Assembly (NCBI RefSeq): GCF_000420145.1
Contig: NZ_ATUJ01000003.1
Location: 62,001 to 126,000, forward strand
Source of the DNA: Paracoccus zeaxanthinifaciens ATCC 21588
GTDB lineage: Bacteria; Pseudomonadota; Alphaproteobacteria; Rhodobacterales; Rhodobacteraceae
DNA: 64,000 bases
Direction of reading: 5' to 3'
Shown here piece by piece: positions 34,174-42,136 of this stretch. The notes beneath the pieces are model-generated. The model made no database searches, was not told the origin of the DNA, and was given only the letters and a program-made list of their open reading frames with translations. The position numbers and the translations under genes are program-made. Positions within the stretch are counted from its first letter, which is position 1; every line of letters begins with the position of its first letter.

Positions 34174-34858
34174 CCAGGGAACCGACAGCCACCCGCTGGT
34201 GACCTTCGACCGCGACAGGCAGGACCGGATCGGCCTGCCCGAGGCGGTCCTGGCCGAGCCGAAGACGATCGACCAGTTGTCGGCCATCATCGGGGATGCC
34301 ATGGCCGAGGGGCGCCGCCTTCTGCTGACGCGCCTGACGCCCGACCAGCACGCGGCCCTTGGCGCGGACGCACGCGCGGCGCTGGATTATTGCGCCACCT
34401 CGCGCACGGCGATCCTGGGGGGCTGCCCCGAACCGGACGGGCGGCTGCGGATCGCGCTGGTCAGCGCCGGAACCTCGGATGCCGGACCGCTGATCGAGGC
34501 GCAGCGCGTGCTGGCCCATGCCGGCCAGGGCGCGCATGTCTTCGCGGATTGCGGGGTCGCGGCCCTGTGGCGGCTGACCCGCCACCAGGAAACGCTGCGC
34601 GGGATGGATGTCGTCATCGTCTTTGCCGGAATGGACGCGGCGCTGCCAAGCGTCGTGGGCGGGATGGTGCCGGGGCTGGTCATCGCGGTGCCGACCTCGG
34701 TCGGATACGGGGTCGCGACGGGCGGGCGCGTGGCGCTGGATTCCGCGCTGGCAAGCTGCGCATCCGGGGTGCTCGTGACCAATATCGACAACGGCTATGG
34801 CGCGGCCTGCGCGGCGCTGCGCATGGCGAATGTCACCGCAAGGGGGGGGTGGCCATGA
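34166..34858 (+). CDS. larB: NPN cofactor biosynthesis protein, nicotinate adenine dinucleotide carboxylase/hydrolase
   Basis: The 230-residue protein has a PurE-like C-terminal domain with VSAGTSD (99-105) and a Cys198 in ALASCASG, matching the cysteine that forms the covalent adduct with nicotinic acid adenine dinucleotide in LarB. It carboxylates the pyridinium ring at C5 and cleaves the phosphoanhydride, giving pyridinium-3,5-dicarboxylic acid mononucleotide. The N-terminal part (about 1-90) matches the LarB-specific region around LDYCATSRTA. It is coupled to larE before it and overlaps the GntR gene by ATGA after it. Confidence 0.93.
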   Translation: MRDQGTDSHPLVTFDRDRQDRIGLPEAVLAEPKTIDQLSAIIGDAMAEGRRLLLTRLTPDQHAALGADARAALDYCATSRTAILGGCPEPDGRLRIALVSAGTSDAGPLIEAQRVLAHAGQGAHVFADCGVAALWRLTRHQETLRGMDVVIVFAGMDAALPSVVGGMVPGLVIAVPTSVGYGVATGGRVALDSALASCASGVLVTNIDNGYGAACAALRMANVTARGGWP

Positions 34859-35625
34859 GGATGCTGCCCTCGGTCAACCTGTCGGATCCCACCCCCGCGC
34901 CAACCCCGGACGAGGGAGCGAAGCTGACCATCCGCAAGCGCAAGACGCTGGCCGACCAGCTTTACGGTCAGATCCTGGAACAGATCGTGTCGGGCGTGCT
35001 GCAGCAGGACGCCAAGCTGCCGTCCGAGAACCAGATCTGCGCCGCGTTCGAGGTGTCCCGCCCCGTCGTGCGCGAAGCCCTGCGCCGCCTGCAGGAGGAC
35101 GGCCTGATCGAGGCGCGGCGCGGCGTCGGATCCTTCGTGCGCAAGCGTCCGCCGCAGGGGCTGGTGCAGTTCACCACCTCGGACAGCGTGGCGGGCCTGC
35201 TGCGCTGCATGGAGGCGCGGATGGCGGTCGAGGGGCAGACCGCCCGCCTTGCCGCGCTGCGCGCCACCCCGCGCGACATCGCGGCCATCGAATCCGCGCT
35301 GCGCGTTCTGGAAGGCGCGATGAAACGACGCGAAGTCGGGCGCGATGCCGATTTCGGCTTTCACCTGGCCGTGGCCGAGGCCAGCGGCAACGAGGTCTTC
35401 GTCGCCATGCTGAACGCCATCCGCGAACAGACCGAACGCGCCATCACCGTCGCCCAGAGCATCACGGTCGGCGGCACGCAGGCCCGCGTCGATCGCGTCT
35501 CGTTCGAGCATCGCCAGATCTTCCAGGCCATCCTGGCCCGCGACAGCGAGGCCGCCGGCCTGTCGATGGCCTATCACCTGATGCAGGCGCGGCGCCGGAT
35601 CACCGATTACGCGCAGGACGACTGA
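34855..35625 (+). CDS. GntR-family regulator, FadR/FCD subclass
   Basis: The 256-residue product has a winged helix at about 28-95 (KTLADQLYGQILEQIVSG, SRPVVREALRRLQEDGLIEA in part) and an FCD domain at about 110-245 with the helix FGFHLAVAEASGN. It is translationally coupled to larB (ATGA overlap), so the NPN genes larE-larB and this regulator are made together. It probably senses the hydroxyacid or sugar acid handled by the island. It ends exactly where the convergent GntR gene ends. Confidence 0.92.
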   Translation: MRMLPSVNLSDPTPAPTPDEGAKLTIRKRKTLADQLYGQILEQIVSGVLQQDAKLPSENQICAAFEVSRPVVREALRRLQEDGLIEARRGVGSFVRKRPPQGLVQFTTSDSVAGLLRCMEARMAVEGQTARLAALRATPRDIAAIESALRVLEGAMKRREVGRDADFGFHLAVAEASGNEVFVAMLNAIREQTERAITVAQSITVGGTQARVDRVSFEHRQIFQAILARDSEAAGLSMAYHLMQARRRITDYAQDD

Positions 35626-36405
35626 TCAGCCGAAATATTCGGGGAAGGCCGCGCGTTTCTCGGACAGGCGGTCGACGGTGCGGCGCAGGTGGCGGCGCAT
35701 GGCCTCGGCGGCATCCTCGGGTCGCCCTGCGGTGATCGCCTCGATGACCGCGCCATGCCCGTCGATCACCGCGCTCATGTTCGCATGGCTGTCGGCGGCG
35801 GCAGGCGCATCGGGCAGGAAGATGCGGCGCAACCGGTCCAGATGCCCCGACCGGCTGCGCATCAACCGCGCGGTCTGCATGTGACCGGCAGCGGCGAACA
35901 GCGCCATGTGGAACACCTCGTCCAGTTCCTGGAAGGTGGCGATGCTGTCGGCGTCGCCCACCAGGCTGGATTGCAGCTTGTGGATGCCGCGCAGCCGCTC
36001 CAGGTCCTCGGGGGCGATCGCGGTGGACAGTTCGCGCACGACCTCGGTCTCGAGCGCCATGCGCAGGAACTGGGCCTCGCGGATGGCGGTCACGTCGATG
36101 GGCGCGACCAGCGTGCGCGACTGTGGAAAGATCAGGACCAGCCCTTCCTCGGCCAGTTGCTGCAGGGCATCGCGCAGGGGCGTGATGCTGACGCCGAACT
36201 GGCGCGCAAGCTCGGCCCGCGGCAGGGGCGTTCCGGGGACCAGCTCCAACCGGACGATGCGGCTGCGCAGCGCGTCATAGACGCCGCGCCCCGCCTGCCC
36301 GCCTTCGAACAGGCCCTGCGATATGCCCTGCAGGCCGAACCCCGCGGCAAGTCCAAGGCCGGATGGCGACGGGATGTCGGACGGGGTGCCATGCTGTTCG
36401 GCCAT
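35626..36405 (-). CDS. GntR-family regulator, FCD subclass
   Basis: The 259-residue product has an N-terminal tail, a winged helix at about 40-105 (ALRSRIVRLELVPG, SITPLRDALQQLAEEGLV) and an FCD domain at about 115-245. It is only distantly similar to the other GntR protein encoded next to it. Its gene is divergent from the GarD-like gene; the 108-nt gap holds the AT-rich element at 36434, making that operon its likely target and the protein a self-regulator. Confidence 0.9.
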   Translation of the reverse strand: MAEQHGTPSDIPSPSGLGLAAGFGLQGISQGLFEGGQAGRGVYDALRSRIVRLELVPGTPLPRAELARQFGVSITPLRDALQQLAEEGLVLIFPQSRTLVAPIDVTAIREAQFLRMALETEVVRELSTAIAPEDLERLRGIHKLQSSLVGDADSIATFQELDEVFHMALFAAAGHMQTARLMRSRSGHLDRLRRIFLPDAPAAADSHANMSAVIDGHGAVIEAITAGRPEDAAEAMRRHLRRTVDRLSEKRAAFPEYFG

Positions 36406-36433
36406 TGCGACTGTTCCTCGAGCTTCGTATATT

Positions 36434-36444
36434 CTAATATATCA
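36434..36444 (-). promoter_or_regulatory. Candidate GntR operator, dehydratase side
   Basis: On the minus strand the sequence reads TGATATATTAG, identical to the element at 33277-33287, and continues AATATAC, giving a partly symmetric site. It lies 70 nt upstream of the GarD-like gene and 29 nt upstream of the divergent GntR gene. Confidence 0.5.
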
Positions 36445-36513
36445 GATGGGCGGAATCTGTCGATCCCCTCGACCCGGGATACCGCATTCCGCCCAGCTTG
36501 GGGAGGAGACATC

Positions 36514-38061
36514 ATGGAAGATCGAACCGCCGCCACGATGGCGCGGCCGCGCATCCTGCGCCTGAACGCGGGTGACAACGTCGCGGTCGCCCTGCAACCG
36601 ATCCCCGCGGGATACGCCCTGCCCGAACTGGACATCACCGCGCGGCAGGAGATCCCGCAGGGCCACAAGATCGCGCTGTGCGCCATTCCCGAAGGTTCGC
36701 CCATCCTGAAATTCGACGTGGTGATCGGCTATGCCGGAACCGATCTGCAAGCCGGCGACTGGCTGCACAGCCACAACATCCGCTTCGACGCGGTCGAGAA
36801 GGACTATGCCTTCGCCCGCGACTATCGCCCGACCCGCATCCTGCCGCCGGACCGGCGGGCCGTGTTCCAGGGCATCCGCCGCGCGAACGGGCGCGTGGGG
36901 ACGCGCAACTATATCGGGCTGTTCGTGACGGTGAACTGTTCGGCCACGGTGGCCCGCAAGATCGCCAATCACTTCGACGAGGAACGCCTGCAGGACTGGC
37001 CCCATGTCGATGGCGTCATTCCCTTCATCCACGAATCCGGCTGCGGGATGGAGATGACGGGAGAGCCGATGGACCTGCTGCGCCGCACGCTGGCGGGCTA
37101 TGTCCGCCATCCGAACATGGCGGGCGCGGTGGTCGTCTCGCTTGGTTGCGAGCGCAACGACCTGATGCAGTTCTTCCGCGACCACAGCCTGGCCGAGGGC
37201 AAGATGCTGCGCAGCATCACCATGCAGCATGTCGGCGGCACCGCCCGCGCCATCGCCGAGGGCAAAAAGGCCGTGCGCCAGATGCTGGACCGGGCGAACG
37301 AGGTCCGGCGCGAGCCCTGCTCGGCGGAACATATCACCATCGGCATGCAATGCGGCGGCTCGGACGGGTTGTCGGGGCTGACGGCCAATCCGGCACTTGG
37401 GGCCGCCGCCGACATCCTGATCCGCAATGGCGGCACCGCGATCCTGTCGGAAACCCCCGAGATCTTCGGCGTCGAACAGCTTCTGACCCGCCGCGCCCGA
37501 TCCGAGGAGGTGGGCCGCAAGCTGGTCGACCGGATGGACTGGTGGCTGGATCACACCCGTGGCCGGGACACGCAGATCAACGGCAATGTCAGCCCCGGCA
37601 ACAATGCGGGCGGGCTGGCCAACGTGCTGGAAAAGTCGCTTGGCGGGGCGAAGAAGGGCGGCACGACCGGGCTGATGCAGGTCTATCGCTATGCCAAGCC
37701 CGTGGACGAGAAGGGCCTTGTCTTCATGGATACGCCGGGCTTCGATCCGGTCTCGGCCACGGGTCAGATCGCGGGGGGCGCGAACCTGATCTGCTTTACC
37801 ACCGGTCGGGGGTCGTGCTTCGGCAGCTACCCCTCGCCCACGATCAAGCTGGCCTCGAACAGCGCGATGTTCGCACGAATGGAGGAGGACATGGACGTCA
37901 ATTGCGGCCGCATCGCCGACGGCACCAGCACCATCGAGGAGATGGGAGAGGAGATCTTCCGCACCATCCTGGACATCGCATCGGGCCGGCAAAGCAAATC
38001 CGAGGCGCTTGGCGTGGGCGAGGATGAATTCGCCCCCTGGCCCATCGGCGTGACGGGATAA
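36514..38061 (+). CDS. Galactarate/altronate dehydratase family protein
   Basis: The 515-residue product has an N-terminal SAF domain (about 17-95, ending GDWLHSHNI) and the UxaA/GarD catalytic region with FIHESGCGM, VSLGCERND, GMQCGGSDGLSG and NVSPGNNAGG. These enzymes are Fe2+-dependent and dehydrate an aldarate or aldonate. Length is between E. coli UxaA (495) and GarD (523); with KdgD and GarL relatives nearby, galactarate or a stereoisomer is the likely substrate. It starts an operon with the LarA-like gene, whose ATG lies 4 nt after this stop. Confidence 0.88.
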   Translation: MEDRTAATMARPRILRLNAGDNVAVALQPIPAGYALPELDITARQEIPQGHKIALCAIPEGSPILKFDVVIGYAGTDLQAGDWLHSHNIRFDAVEKDYAFARDYRPTRILPPDRRAVFQGIRRANGRVGTRNYIGLFVTVNCSATVARKIANHFDEERLQDWPHVDGVIPFIHESGCGMEMTGEPMDLLRRTLAGYVRHPNMAGAVVVSLGCERNDLMQFFRDHSLAEGKMLRSITMQHVGGTARAIAEGKKAVRQMLDRANEVRREPCSAEHITIGMQCGGSDGLSGLTANPALGAAADILIRNGGTAILSETPEIFGVEQLLTRRARSEEVGRKLVDRMDWWLDHTRGRDTQINGNVSPGNNAGGLANVLEKSLGGAKKGGTTGLMQVYRYAKPVDEKGLVFMDTPGFDPVSATGQIAGGANLICFTTGRGSCFGSYPSPTIKLASNSAMFARMEEDMDVNCGRIADGTSTIEEMGEEIFRTILDIASGRQSKSEALGVGEDEFAPWPIGVTG

Positions 38062-38065
38062 GACC

Positions 38066-39403
38066 ATGACCCAGCTTGCGAAACCGAACTATGTCCGGCT
38101 GGTCGAGGATACGCCCCTGCCCCGCATCGCGCTGTGCCGCCAGCGGTTCCAGGGCACGCGGATCGACGATCCGGCCCGCGCCGTCCACGACGCGCTGGCC
38201 GCCGCCGATTGCGCGTCGAAGATCCGCCCCGGCATGTCCATCGCCATCACCGCGGGCAGCCGCGGCATCGCGGCCTTTCCCGAACTGGTCGCGGCCATCG
38301 TCGCGGAAATCCGTGCGCGGGGGGCCGACCCCTTCGTCGTGCCCGCGATGGGCAGCCACGGTGGCGCCACCGCCGAGGGTCAGACCGCCGTCCTGGCCAA
38401 GCTGGGCGTCACCGAGGAGGTCATCGGCTGCCCCATCCGGTCCAGCATGGACACGGTCGAGATCGGGCGGCTGGATAACGGCATGTCCGTCCGCATGGAC
38501 CGCCACGCGCAGGATGCCGACGGCATCGTCCTGTTCAACCGCATCAAGCCCCACACCTCGTTCCGCGCGCCGAACGAAAGCGGGCTGGCGAAGATGCTGT
38601 CCATCGGTCTGGGCAAGCAATCGGGGGCCGAGGCATGCCATTCGCGTGGCATCGACCAGGTGCCGATCTATGTCGATCTGATGGCGCGGATGAAGCTGGA
38701 ACGCTGCAAGGTGCTGTTCGGCATCGGCACGATCGAGAACGCCCATGACCAGCTGTCCGACATCGCGGTCCTGGACAGCGAGGGCCTGCTGGAGGCCGAA
38801 CAGCCCTGGCTGCAAAAGGCGATGGCGAACATGCCGCGGCTGCCGGTCGGTCCCGCCGATGCGCCCTCGGCTGCGGGCAATCTGGACGTGCTGGTCGTCG
38901 ATCAGATCGGCAAGGAGTTTTCGGGGACCGGTATGGATCCGAACATCACGCATCGCTTCTCGTCGGCCAGGATGATGGCGCATGCCACGCTGCACATCTC
39001 GCGCCTTGCCGCGCTGGAACTGTCGCCGCGCAGCAACGGCAACGGCAATGGCGCGGCCCGCGCGGACGTGGTGACCGCACGGCTGGAACAGGCCTTCGAC
39101 CGAGAGGCCGTCTATGCCAATGCGCTGACCTCGACCGTGCTGCTGCAGGCCAAGATGCCGATGGTCATGCCCGACGATCGCAGCGCCATCCAGGCCGCGA
39201 TCAAGACCTGCGGCGCCCAGGATATCGCCAAGGCCCGCCTGCTGCGCATCCCCAACACGCTGCAGCTGGAATATCTCTATGCGTCCGAGGCCATGCTGCC
39301 CGAATTGCAGGACAGGCCGGGGATCGAGGTGATCGGCCCGCCTGAACCGATGCGCTTCGACGCCGTGCGGCTGGCGAATCCCTGGCCCGAGGCGCATCCA
39401 TGA
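38066..39403 (+). CDS. LarA-family (lactate racemase domain) NPN-dependent racemase/epimerase
   Basis: The 445-residue product belongs to the nickel-dependent hydroxyacid racemase superfamily (DUF2088). Visible elements: AMGSHGGAT with His98, NRIKPHTSF with His163, a downstream lysine Lys176 in ESGLAKM (candidate cofactor-bearing residue), His192 in ACHSRG (candidate nickel ligand), and Lys283 in DQIGKEFSG. The surrounding sequence is unlike true lactate racemase (for example no GYSGGRK motif), so the substrate is probably not lactate. Sitting between an aldarate dehydratase and LarC, it may invert a hydroxyl next to a carboxylate so that a stereoisomer can enter the dehydratase. It overlaps larC by ATGA. 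Confidence 0.82.
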   Translation: MTQLAKPNYVRLVEDTPLPRIALCRQRFQGTRIDDPARAVHDALAAADCASKIRPGMSIAITAGSRGIAAFPELVAAIVAEIRARGADPFVVPAMGSHGGATAEGQTAVLAKLGVTEEVIGCPIRSSMDTVEIGRLDNGMSVRMDRHAQDADGIVLFNRIKPHTSFRAPNESGLAKMLSIGLGKQSGAEACHSRGIDQVPIYVDLMARMKLERCKVLFGIGTIENAHDQLSDIAVLDSEGLLEAEQPWLQKAMANMPRLPVGPADAPSAAGNLDVLVVDQIGKEFSGTGMDPNITHRFSSARMMAHATLHISRLAALELSPRSNGNGNGAARADVVTARLEQAFDREAVYANALTSTVLLQAKMPMVMPDDRSAIQAAIKTCGAQDIAKARLLRIPNTLQLEYLYASEAMLPELQDRPGIEVIGPPEPMRFDAVRLANPWPEAHP

Positions 39404-40572
39404 GGCTGCATCTGCATCTGGACCCGCTTGGCGGGATCGCGGGCGACATGTTCGTCGCGGCGATGCTGGACGCCTTTCCAGACCTGACGGATCGCGTGCT
39501 GGCCGATGTGGCCGCCGTGCTGCCCCGCGACGCGGGCACCGCGCGGCTGGAACGCGGCATGTCGCGGGGCATGTCTGTCCTGCGCTTCGGCCTGCATGGC
39601 GGGCACGCGCATGACCATCATCACCACCATCACCATGACCACGCGACGACCTATGCCGCGCTGCGCGACCGCATCGGTGCCGCGCCGCTGTCCGAGGGCA
39701 GCGCGCACCACGCCTGTGCCATCCTGCACCTGATCGCCCTGGCCGAGGCTGCGGCCCATGACCTGCCGCTGGAGAAGGTGCATTTCCACGAACTGGCCGA
39801 CTGGGATTCGCTGATGGATGTCGTGGCGGCGGGCAGCATCGTCGCGGCACTGGGCGATGCCACATGGTCCTGCGCGCCCCTGCCGCTTGGCAGGGGCACG
39901 ATCCGCACGGCGCATGGCATCCTGCCGGTGCCCGCCCCGGCCACCGCGCGGATCCTGCAGGGATACGACTGGATCGATGACGGGATCGGCGGCGAACGCG
40001 TGACGCCCACGGGCGCGGCCATCCTGGCGCATGTGACCGGCGGACGCCCCGCCCCCACCCCTCCGGGCGGGCGCATGGGGGCGACCGGCATGGGCGCGGG
40101 CACGCGCGACCTGTCCGACCGCCCGAACGTGCTGCGCGTCACCGCCTTCGACATCGCGCAGGGGGCCGACCGCGACCGGGTCGTCCAGCTTGCCTGCGAT
40201 CTGGACGACATGACCGGAGAGGAGATCGGCGCCGCGACCGACCGCCTGCGCGACATGCCGGGGGTCTTGGACCTGACCCTGCTGAATGCGCAGGGCAAGA
40301 AGTCGCGCCCCGTGACGCGCATGGAACTGCTCTGCGATCCGGCGCGGGCAGAGGCTGTCGCCGCGCGGATGTTCGACCTGACCTCGACCATCGGGATCAG
40401 GCGCACCGAGGTCGCGCGCCTCGTGCTGCCCCGATGCTCGACGACCGTCGCCGGGATGCCCGCCAAGACCGTCGGCCGCCCCGGCAGCACCACCACCAAG
40501 ATCGAGGACGAGGCGCTGCGCGCCCATGAAACGCTGGCCTCGAGACGCGCTGCCGCGAAAAATATCGTCTGA
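39400..40572 (+). CDS. larC: NPN cofactor biosynthesis nickel insertase
   Basis: The 390-residue protein opens HLDPLGGIAGDMFVAAMLDA, the LarC signature, and has a histidine-rich stretch at about 66-81 (eight or more His with Asp), suited to nickel handling. The C-terminal domain includes CDLDDMTGEEIG and TSTIGIRR. LarC inserts nickel with CTP into the pyridinium dithio-mononucleotide, completing the cofactor. Here it is a single uninterrupted frame; in Lactobacillus plantarum the two halves are joined by programmed frameshift. It ends the dehydratase-larA-larC operon. Confidence 0.93.
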   Translation: MRLHLHLDPLGGIAGDMFVAAMLDAFPDLTDRVLADVAAVLPRDAGTARLERGMSRGMSVLRFGLHGGHAHDHHHHHHHDHATTYAALRDRIGAAPLSEGSAHHACAILHLIALAEAAAHDLPLEKVHFHELADWDSLMDVVAAGSIVAALGDATWSCAPLPLGRGTIRTAHGILPVPAPATARILQGYDWIDDGIGGERVTPTGAAILAHVTGGRPAPTPPGGRMGATGMGAGTRDLSDRPNVLRVTAFDIAQGADRDRVVQLACDLDDMTGEEIGAATDRLRDMPGVLDLTLLNAQGKKSRPVTRMELLCDPARAEAVAARMFDLTSTIGIRRTEVARLVLPRCSTTVAGMPAKTVGRPGSTTTKIEDEALRAHETLASRRAAAKNIV

Positions 40573-40679
40573 TCCGAAAAAAAATCATCCGCCCTGCATC
40601 CAAACGCCCCCACCCCCGAGTCCTTGTGGGTATGGAGGCTGCGGATGAACCGTGGTCGATCCCACCTAGGAGAAGACCG

Positions 40680-41480
40680 ATGCTGAACAAGTTTGCCGGC
40701 CTGACCGTCGCCACCCTGATGACCACCACCGCAGCCATGGCCGACGACCACGGCGCGAAGATGGCCATCGGCCTGTCGGGCGACAAGATGCTGCACATGA
40801 TCGACGCGTCTTCGGCCAGCGTCACCGCCTCGATGGAGGTCGAGGGCGTGGACAAGCTGCTGGGCATCGACCTGCGTCCCGCCACCGGTCAGCTGATCGG
40901 CGTCACCGACGGCTTCGAGATCGTCGAGATCGACCCCGAGACCGGCGCCGCGACCGTCATCTCGACCATGGATACCGAACTGCCGATCGAGGGCGATGCC
41001 GCCGTGATCGTGGACTTCAACCCGATGGCCGACAAGCTGCGCTTCATGTCGGGCACCACGAACCACCGCGTCGACATCGAATCCGGTGCCGTGACCGTCG
41101 ATGGCAGCCTGGCCTTCGAGGAACAGGACATGCATGCGGGCGAGGCCCCGGCCATCGTCGCCGCCGCCTATATCAACAGCTTCGGCAAGCCCGAGGGCAC
41201 GGCGATGTACGACATCGACAGCACCATCGTCGCGCTGATCCAGCAGACCTCGCCCAATGACGGCACGCTGGCCGCCGTGGGCAAGCTGGGCATCGACGGC
41301 ACCGACACCTATGCGTTCGACATCGCGACCGATGCCGAAGGCACGAACACCGCTTGGCTGGCCGCAGGCAGCCAGCTTCACACCGTTTCGCTGGAAGATG
41401 GCAGCGTCACCGACAGCTGGGACATCCAGGGTGCCGATGGCGCAATCCTCCGCGACATCACTTTCATGACCGCGAAGTAA
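40680..41480 (+). CDS. Secreted DUF4394-domain protein
   Basis: The 266-residue product has a signal peptide (MLNKFAGLTVATLMTTTAAMA, cut at about 21) and a beta-propeller-like DUF4394 domain with repeated blocks such as GIDLRPATGQLIGVT, FNPMADKLRFMSG and FDIATDAEGTNTAW. Function is unknown; related proteins are periplasmic or secreted. The gene precedes an ECF sigma/anti-sigma pair, from which it is separated by a strong hairpin, and it may be a target of that sigma factor. The CTAGGAGAAG ribosome site sits before the ATG. Confidence 0.85.
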   Translation: MLNKFAGLTVATLMTTTAAMADDHGAKMAIGLSGDKMLHMIDASSASVTASMEVEGVDKLLGIDLRPATGQLIGVTDGFEIVEIDPETGAATVISTMDTELPIEGDAAVIVDFNPMADKLRFMSGTTNHRVDIESGAVTVDGSLAFEEQDMHAGEAPAIVAAAYINSFGKPEGTAMYDIDSTIVALIQQTSPNDGTLAAVGKLGIDGTDTYAFDIATDAEGTNTAWLAAGSQLHTVSLEDGSVTDSWDIQGADGAILRDITFMTAK

Positions 41481-41497
41481 CGTTGAAAGAGTGAACA

Positions 41498-41525
41498 GCC
41501 GGCGCGGGGGCGGTCCCGCGCCGGC
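41498..41525 (+). terminator. Strong hairpin after the DUF4394 gene
   Basis: GCCGGCGCGGG and CCCGCGCCGGC form a perfect 11-bp stem with a 6-nt loop. It is followed by ACCCG and then six As rather than Ts, so a plus-strand U-tract is missing; termination would rely on the stem. Confidence 0.55.
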
Positions 41526-41623
41526 ACCCGAAAAAAGCCTGCGCATTTGACAAACGGTGCGACGGCGTCATAGCCCTTGGACGAAGGGCGCGGACAACCG
41601 CGCCGAGGGGGGCGGAAGTCGAA

Positions 41624-42136
41624 TTGTCTGATCATGCGGCATTGCTGAGGGCCTGCGCGGGCGGCGACAAGGACGCGCTTCGCAGGCTGGTCGATCTTGA
41701 AGGCGGGCGGATGCTGGGCGTCGCGCGGCGGATGCTGCGCCGGTCCGACCTGGCCGAGGACGCCGTGCAGGACGCGCTGGTCCTGATCTGGCGCCGCGCG
41801 CATCAATACGATCCCGAACGGGGCCATGCGCGGGGCTGGATCTTCACCATCCTGCGCAACCGCTGCCTGACCATGCTGCGCCACGAGGATCGGGGCGAGA
41901 CGACAGACCCCGCCGACGAACGTGCCGTGGACGATGCCTTCGACCGGCTTCCGCAATCGCTGGACCTGCGCGCCTGCCTGGACGGGCTGGAGCCCGAGAC
42001 ACGCCGCGCGATCCTGTCGTCCTATGTGCTGGGCCACAGCCACGGAGAGATCGCGGGCCGCATGGATGCGCCGCTCGGGTCGGTGAAATCCTGGCTGCGA
42101 CGGGGCCTCGTGAAACTGAGGGAGTGCCTGACATGA
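41624..42136 (+). CDS. ECF-family RNA polymerase sigma factor
   Basis: The 170-residue product has sigma region 2 (about 20-85, DLAEDAVQDALVLIWRRA) and region 4 (about 115-168, SHGEIAGRMDAPLGSVKSWLRRGLVKLR). The start is TTG, behind a GGGGGCGGAAG ribosome site. The anti-sigma gene overlaps by ATGA, so the two are made together. TTGACA at 41547-41552 with a 17-nt spacer to ATAGCC is a possible housekeeping promoter. It is like SigK/RpoE-type ECF factors paired with RskA; the signal is unknown. Confidence 0.9.
   Translation: MSDHAALLRACAGGDKDALRRLVDLEGGRMLGVARRMLRRSDLAEDAVQDALVLIWRRAHQYDPERGHARGWIFTILRNRCLTMLRHEDRGETTDPADERAVDDAFDRLPQSLDLRACLDGLEPETRRAILSSYVLGHSHGEIAGRMDAPLGSVKSWLRRGLVKLRECLT

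Noticed and set aside
39613-39648. His-tag-like run in larC, considered as an engineered or contaminating sequence
   Set aside because: It lies inside a conserved LarC reading frame with Asp and Ala mixed in; natural LarC and nickel-handling proteins carry such stretches.
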